This document shows positions 58,262 to 64,000 of a stretch of 64,000 nucleotides of DNA, piece after piece. The first letter of the stretch is position 1. Each line of letters begins with the position of its first letter. This stretch comes from Costus lasius. Its lineage: Eukaryota; Streptophyta; Magnoliopsida; Zingiberales; Costaceae. The DNA lies in the NCBI GenBank assembly GCA_027563935.2, contig CM050447.1:78415461-78479460 (forward strand), read 5' to 3'. Both the position numbers and the translations under genes were made by a program. The notes under the pieces were generated by a model. It searched no databases and was not told the DNA's origin. It worked only from the letters and a program-made list of their open reading frames with translations.

Positions 58262-60620
58262 AACTTACGAGATACATCGGTGTATGGATTTTTCTAGCAT
58301 GCGCATGTGATAGAAATTTTTTTTCGAAAGTCTTTATGCCATGTTATGTTTTATGTGTAGAAAAATAGTAAGTTTGTTATTTCTAGCTCTTATGATATTC
58401 ATGATTTTTGGTTTCTACATATTGGGATAGACCCTATGTGTAGGGATGGCAAAAAACCCCATCCCTGACCCACCCATACCCGACCCGACCCGAAGTCAAC
58501 GGGGAAAACCCGAGTTGACTGGGGGTCGGGTCGGGTTCGGGGAAAACCCGACGGGGGTATAGTCGGGTCGGGGTCGGGTATGGGAATTTAGGTACCCGCC
58601 CCGAACCCGACCCCGAACCCGCCCCGACTATTAAAATAACAAATTTACCCCTTATAAGTTATAACCTAGTTACTAAATTTTAATAATTTATGTAGAAATG
58701 ATGATATAGTTTATGTAAAATATTTTTTTATTTATATATTATGAATAAAGAATGCAAATTAATTTTAAAATATTATTTATAATATATATTTATTTTTTAG
58801 GTCGAGCGGGGTCGGGTTTCCCCGCGGGTTCGGGTTTCCCCGCGGGGTCGGGTTCGGGGACGGGTTTGGGGAAGTCGGGGTCGGGTCGGGGATGGCAAAA
58901 CCCGACCCCGACCCGCCCCGTTGCCATCCCTACCTATGTGTGAGAATTTGTTTCTCCTCATATTCATGGGAGAGACCCATGGTGTGAGACTTGTATCTAG
59001 ATTTCGGGGCATCGACTAGGTGATTGCCCTAATCCATACAAGTTAGGGAATGCAAGTGGCATCGATAATCGGGGTATATATGGCCACTTGTAAACTCCTG
59101 AGAGAAAATGAAAAATCTGAATTTTCGATAAGATCGCTGAGATTTAACGAACATGTTTTCTAATGAAAAACTAAAATATGGTTTTGTAGTTTTTTATTGC
59201 ATATAGAAGAGCATGTGTTAGGTGTTTTTCTTTATGCATTTGATATGGTTATAGACAAGCCCTAATGCATGCCTGGGATGTATTATTGTGAGGCCTGCGC
59301 GCCGCCCTTTTTTTTTTTCTTTATTTGTGTTGTAAAATCAAGTTGAAGATTAGGGAAGACAATGGCGCATCAAGCCTTCTCTCATGCGCACCTAACCAAG
59401 ATAGGTAGCCTCTTTGTTGGCCGACTCCTTGGTGGCTTCTAGGGTTCCTCCTAGTGGCGCACCTTAAGGAATAGGTGCTGATGAAGAGGGTTTGTGCGCA
59501 CTTCTTGATCGGCCGAGACTTTGATGGCTTCTAGGGCTTCCTAGGGGCGCATCAAATAAGTTTCATGGGCTGATCTAGAAGTGGTGCAATACAGCCCCCT
59601 ATTTGGTCATGGTCGCGCCCCTTGATTGGCCGAACTCTAGGAGGTGCCTAGGGTTTGCGAGCTAGCAAGGGCAGAGGAGAGTGTTGGCCGAACCCTAGGA
59701 GCAGCCTAGGGTTTGTGTGCTAACACAGGTGGAGCATGAAACCTTGGTGGCACACTGAGGGTTGAAGCAGGACCCTGAAGCACTTAGAGCAAGGAGCTGA
59801 CGGCTTAGAGCAGGAGCTGGTCGCTTGGAGCTCTAGAGATGGTAGGTGTCGAGTCTAGGTCTAGGGGCTTGCTTCCTTTGTCTGGGCTATAACCATATCA
59901 TCATTTACTGCTTTTGTTGTCATGCTCTGATTGTTTTATTTTATGTTATCACTATAGGGTGCATGCATGTAATGTTAGACATAAGATAAAACAAAAGTGG
60001 TATGACACCACCCAAACCCTCTCAAAATTATATCAAGTCTTGTTCCTACTTTCTGGCATGTAACCCTTGTCAAACTATCGATCGATGGTGCTGTGGACTA
60101 TTTCCCACCCTCGTGGGACACACCCATCTATCTTTAGGAGGCATGTGGTGACAATAATTTCCCCAGTCCGGTTAAAACTTTGGACACGCCTTTCGCAAGG
60201 AAATTGTTAGCCCTAGGCATAACGGTTAGGTCAGACTTGACAGGAACTTCCATATGTGGTTTGTCCATGTGATAAAAGTTTCTAGAAGCAGCCTAAAGAA
60301 GTTAGGACTTCGTGTTGTATCTAGACTTAGTTGGACACGAAGTGCCTGAACTGTCTTGAGAAGGGTAATTGCCTAGTTGCAATTGGCTGGCGTGCCTACC
60401 TTGAGATACATGCGTCACCTCGTGCAGTAATTCCCGCCCTCGCGGAACATAGGGCCGTGTGAGGAACAAGGAACCCATCTCACTTTGGAAATTTTGTGGT
60501 TTCCCGGATTGACATGAGAAGGTTGTTAGTCTGATAAAATAGTGAGAAATAATCATTTATTTCAAGTCCAAATTAAATGATTGAAATGTGGTACTAATCT
60601 GCATGTCTTTGTTGTAGATC
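58262..60620 (+). other. Leader of copia G
   Basis: A long untranslated region. It holds the MITE at 58441-58932. At about 59340-59740 it carries loose repeats of a GGCCGA...CTAGGGTTC...GGCGCACC type. No gene is recognised. Confidence 0.55.
58441..58932. mobile_element. hAT-type MITE 2
   Basis: This 492-bp element has 12-bp inverted ends (TAGGGATGGCAA / TTGCCATCCCTA) and an 8-bp duplication CCTATGTG (58433-58440 and 58933-58940). The inside consists of CCCGACC/GGGTCGG words on both sides of an AT-rich centre. It has no coding capacity. It is inserted in the copia leader after that element arrived. Confidence 0.9.
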
Positions 60621-61118
60621 ATGTCAACGAACAATAGCGGATTAAAACTGCCATCCGTCCTTTGGGATGACAAGTTGCACTGGTGTCAAAACTTGAGGGG
60701 TGACCCCAAGCTCGAGAGCTACAAAAGGCATCACCAGAAAGAGGTGAAGCAAAGGGTAACTCCTTCAGGCTCATGTATTTACATGGTTGAAGTCAACATG
60801 TCCACTTCAAACACATAGGTACTTGATGCTACATGTGGAGCGCATATTTGTACAAGTTTGCAAGGGCTCAAACGAAGTAGGATAGTTCGACCAGGAGAGA
60901 TTGACCTTCGGGTTGGTAACGGCGCACAGGTTGCGGCTATGACCGTGGGAAACCTCACTCTCTCGCTGCCGTCGAGGCTTCAACTAGAACTTGACCGTTG
61001 TTACTATGTACCATCGATTACCAAGAACATTATATCCATTCCTACCATGGCGAGGAAAGGATTCAGTTTTGCAATCAAAGAGTACAACTGTTCTTTTTCA
61101 TTGGCAGACATGTTCTAA
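60621..61118 (+). pseudogene. Copia gag relic and protease (G)
   Basis: ATG at 60621. The start MSTNNSGLKLPSVLWDDKL is joined after about 30 residues to the gag end (EVKQRVTPSGSCIYMVEVN), so most of gag, with the zinc knuckle, is deleted. After a TAG (60817) comes the protease: VLDATCGAHICTSLQGL, where the usual D-T-G is D-A-T, then EIDLRVGNGAQVAAM and YYVPSITKNIISI. It is catalytically dead by the active-site change. Confidence 0.75.
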
Positions 61119-62063
61119 GGTTTGGGTACTCTATGCAATGGCTTGTATGTCTTGGACATGTAGAGTTCTTTGTGCAACGTAAATACTAAGAGGATCAAGC
61201 TAAGTGGTTTCAATAACACTTATCTTTGGCACTGTCGTTTAGGGCACATCAACAAGAATCGCATCCAACAACTCCATGCAAACGGATTCTTGGATTCAAA
61301 TTCCTTTGAGGAATTTGATGTTTGCGAGCCTTGTTTGTTGGGAAAAATGACAAAGGTGCCATTCGCCAAGAAAGGTGAAAGGGCCACAAGTTTATTGGAT
61401 CTCATACACAGCAATGTGTGTGGGCCATTCAACAAACAAGCCAGAGGTGGGTTTATATACTTCATCACATTTACTGACGATTTCAGTAGATATGGTTATG
61501 TATATCTGATTAGACATAAGTCAGAATCCTTGGAGAAATTCAAGGAGTTCAAGACTGAAGTAGAGAACCAGCTTGGATGATCCATAAAGGCTCTTCGATC
61601 TGATCGAGGTGGGGAGTACTTGAGCCATGAGTTTGTTGACTATCTGAAAGAGTGTGGCATTCTTTCACAGCTCACCCCTCCTGGGACACCCCAATGGAAT
61701 GGAGTGTCTGAGAGACGGAATCGAACCCTACTAGACATGATTCAGTGCATGATGAGTCAAGCAACTCTACCTCCGTATTTTTGGGGACGTGCCTTAGAGA
61801 CAGCTTCTTTGACACTAAATAACATTTCATCTAAAAGTGTCCTTGTATCACCGCATGAGTTGTGGACTGGGAGACGACCTAACCTCACATTTATGAGGAT
61901 CTGGGGATGCGAGGCTTTTGTTAAGCATCAAAATTCTAGCAAGCTAGAGCCCAAGTCAAATAAATGTGTGTTTGTGGGGTATCCTAGGGAAACCAGAGGA
62001 TACAACTTCTATAATCCCACCGAGGACAAAGTTTTTGTCGCCCGTGGCGCTGTCTTTCTTTAG
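61119..62063 (+). pseudogene. Copia integrase (G), one frame with stops
   Basis: The pre-integrase zinc region is LWHCRLGHINKNRI ... CEPCLLGKM. The core is LIHSNVCGPF, where the first catalytic Asp is Asn, then ALRSDRGGEYL (second Asp) and GVSERRNRTLLDM (Glu). It ends with WTGRRPNLTFMRIWGCEAF and FVGYPRETRGYNFYNP. Stops are at 61116, near 61161, at 61578 and 62061, all in one frame with the protease before and RT after. Confidence 0.85.
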
Positions 62064-63092
62064 AAAGAATTCATCTTGAAAAAAGCCAGTGGGAGAAGTT
62101 TTGATTTGGACAAGGTCCAAGATCATCCACAAGACACAGAGGTTGAGATGGAATCTGAGCCACTAGTACAGGTTGTAGCCCAACCTGAGGCTCAGGCACA
62201 GGCTCCACGTAGGTCTGAGAGGGTACGTCGTGCACCTAGCAGGTATGGGTCACTGCCGACTCAACACGATGACATTCTCATTATTGAGGATGAACCTAAG
62301 GCTTATGAGGAAGCGGTCGTTGGACTAGACTCCGAGAGATCGCTGGAGGCCATGAGGTCCGAGATGGATTCTATGTCTGCTAACCAGGTTTGGGACTTGG
62401 TTGAGCTGCCTAATGGGGAAAAACCCATAGGGTGTAAATGGGTCTTCAAAAAGAAGATAGACATGGATGGCAATGTGGTTACCTATAAAGGTAGACTAGT
62501 GGCCAAAGGTTTCAGGCAAGTCCACGGGGTGGACTATGATGAAACTTTTTCGCCAGTTGCTATGTTTAAATCTATTCGGATCATGCTTACTTTAGCTGCC
62601 TACTATGACTATGAGATCTGGCAAATGGACATGAAGACAGCTTTCCTTAACGGAAACCTGTCAGAGGATGTGTTCATGACACAGCCTGAGGGGTTCGTTC
62701 ACCCAGCCAATACTCATAAAGTATGCAAACTGAAAAGATCCATCTATGGATTAAAACAAGCCTCTCGAAGTTGGAATATTCGTTTTGATAAAGTTGTGAG
62801 AGATTATGGCTTCCTCAAGAACAAAGATGATGCCTGTGTGTACAAGAAAATTAGTTGGAGCTTGGTCACATTTCTGGTCTTGTATGTCGATGACATACTG
62901 CTCATCGGAAACGACGTCCCTACCCTTCACACTGTGAAGACATGGTTGGGGAAGTGTTTCGAGATGAAAGACTTAGGGGAGGCCGCCTACATTCTAGGTG
63001 TGAGGATTTACCGGGATATATCCAAGAAACTCCTTGCCCTGAGTCATAGCACGTACAAAGACAAAGTGCTAGAAAGGTTTCGCTTGGAGTAG
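62064..63092 (+). pseudogene. Copia reverse transcriptase (G)
   Basis: Largest open stretch in the window (338 codons from 62076). After an acidic and Gln/Ala-rich linker (RRSERVRRAPSRYG) the RT motifs are intact: WDLVELPNGEKPIGCKWVFK, YKGRLVAKGFRQVHGVDYDE, FSPVAMFKSIRIMLTLAAYY, QMDMKTAFLNGNL, SIYGLKQASRSWNIRFD and the active site LYVDDILLIGND. It ends at TAG (63090-63092) after ERFRLE. It would be active in sequence, but stops before and after it block the polyprotein. Confidence 0.9.
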
Positions 63093-63840
63093 TCCAAGAA
63101 GGGTTACCTTCCCATGAGGCACGGCATTACTCTTTCCAAGAGCCAGTGTCTCACTACACAGGCTGAGAAAGAGGAGATGAGTTGAGTCCCTTATGCATCT
63201 GCAGTGAGATCCCTCATGTAATGTCATGCTATGTACGAGACCAGACGTGGCTTATGTAGTGAGCATAACTAGTAGATACCAGTCTAACCCCGGTGTCCAT
63301 CATTGGACAGCGAGGAAGATGAAAGATTTATTCTTAGTCTATGGTGGACAAGAGGATCTGTGTATCCAGGGTTATACAGATGCTTCTTTCCAATCAAACC
63401 TATATGACTTCAAATCGCAGTCCAGCTATGTGTTCTTGCTAAATGGAGGTGCTGTATGCTGGAAGAGCTTCAAGCAATCCACAGTGGCAGACTCTACAAC
63501 TGAAGCAGAGTATGTTGCGGCTTCTGAGGCAGCTAAAGAAGTTGTTTGGATCAAGAAGTTCATTTATGAACTTCAAGTGGTTCCTAGTGCTGCTGATCCC
63601 ATTGAACTCCTTTGTGATAACAATGGTGCGATCGCGTAGGCTAAAGAACCAAAATCACATTAGCGATCCAAACACATACTCAGGCGATTTCACCTGATCC
63701 AGGAGATCATAGACAGAGGTGACGTGAAGATATGTAGAGTTGACATAGAGAACAATCTAGTAGACCCACTGACCAAGGCTTTGGCGCAGCAAAAGCATGA
63801 TGGTCATATTCGACACATGGGGTTAAGGTACCTCAACGAT
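63093..63840 (+). pseudogene. Copia RNase H (G), broken
   Basis: Continues MRHGITLSKSQC, a stop at 63183, a frameshift near 63220, then MLCTRPDVAYVVSITSRYQS. A deletion of about 11 residues lies before KDLFLVYGG. The domain has GYTDASFQSN, SYVFLLNGGAVCWKS, STTEAEYVAASEAAKEVVW and LLCDNNGAIA, then a TAG (63637). The end is HIRHMGLRYL. Confidence 0.8.
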
Positions 63841-63870
63841 AAGGTCTGTGTGCAAGTGGGAGATTGGTAG

Positions 63871-64000
63871 TGTTATGCCCTGAGACCTATCTTTTGGTCT
63901 AGACATATGTACTACATACATTGATATTTATAGATATCCTAGCATTGTCGTGGTCATGGTTTATTATACATCTAGGCATATGTATGTTTACATGATGATG
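63871..64000 (+). repeat. 3' LTR of copia G, first 130 bp
   Basis: Starts TGTTATGCCC, as at 56540. The polypurine tract AAGTGGGAGATTGGTAG lies just before it (63854-63870). The rest lies outside the window. Confidence 0.9.

Larger units (their letters stand above)
56540..64000 (+). mobile_element. Ty1/copia element G, runs off the window
   Basis: 5' LTR 56540-58244, primer site 58249-58261, leader with a MITE, one long decayed gag-pol frame (60621-63092, then shifted), polypurine tract, and the start of the 3' LTR at 63871. The pol order protease, integrase, RT, RNase H identifies Ty1/copia. It is inserted in RT of chromovirus F in opposite orientation. Confidence 0.9.

Noticed and set aside
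59340..59740. Loose GGCCGA...GGCGCACC repeats as a functional array
   Set aside because: The copies are few and poorly matched, without dyad symmetry; this is more likely local duplication in the copia leader.

Overview
This window is plant nuclear repeat DNA, and I find no host gene in it. Everything recognisable is a transposable element, mostly decayed LTR retrotransposons of the Athila branch of Ty3/gypsy. There are also chromovirus (Ty3/gypsy) pieces, a Ty1/copia element, a PIF/Harbinger DNA transposon and two hAT-type MITEs. Athila elements with tRNA-Asp-type primer sites, chromodomain gypsy elements and the pericentromere-like nesting point to a flowering plant. The species cannot be told from the sequence.

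Positions 1-40534 are a four-level nest that can be ordered from target-site duplications (TSDs). Athila D (right part seen, 34863-40534, +) is the oldest host. Athila A1 (112-34862, +) sits in D's protease region. A1 is cut at its left by element E (only the last 111 bp seen, -) and in its 3' tail by non-autonomous Athila B (4822-33159, flanked by CTGGC). B in turn received Athila A2 in its left LTR (4873-14411, +, TSD ATTAT) and the nearly full-length Athila C in its internal region (about 17986-31284, -, probable TSD TTATA). Each Athila is laid out as LTR, primer site, gag, pol, spacer, env-position ORF, tail, LTR. A2 lacks reverse transcriptase, RNase H and most of integrase. B and D lack reverse transcriptase and integrase, and end pol with a short hydrophobic plus basic tail. 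C keeps all domains but has stops and frameshifts.

Positions 40535-53822 hold an LTR fragment, a foldback AT-rich segment, a PIF/Harbinger element (transposase and Myb/SANT-like ORFs, about 43000-48080) broken by a chromovirus fragment and by a solo LTR (44671-46585), a pair of about 360-bp repeats (48880 and 53160), and a hAT MITE (51026-51558).

Positions 53823-64000 hold the 3' part of a chromovirus F on the minus strand (LTR 53823-55517, chromodomain, RNase H, RT end). It is interrupted by a Ty1/copia element G on the plus strand (56540 to beyond the window) whose leader carries a second hAT MITE (58441-58932).

The most unusual signals are non-coding. Five Athila families carry family-specific arrays of short interrupted palindromes upstream of the LTR TATA box, and in four of them (A1, A2, C, D) a matching array lies in front of the env-position ORF. 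Hairpins recur after pol, in the env 3' tail and next to the polypurine tract. Element B has its right LTR inverted between perfect TSDs. B and D share a conserved membrane-anchor-like C-terminus. All comparisons were made by eye, so percentages are rough and array edges approximate.
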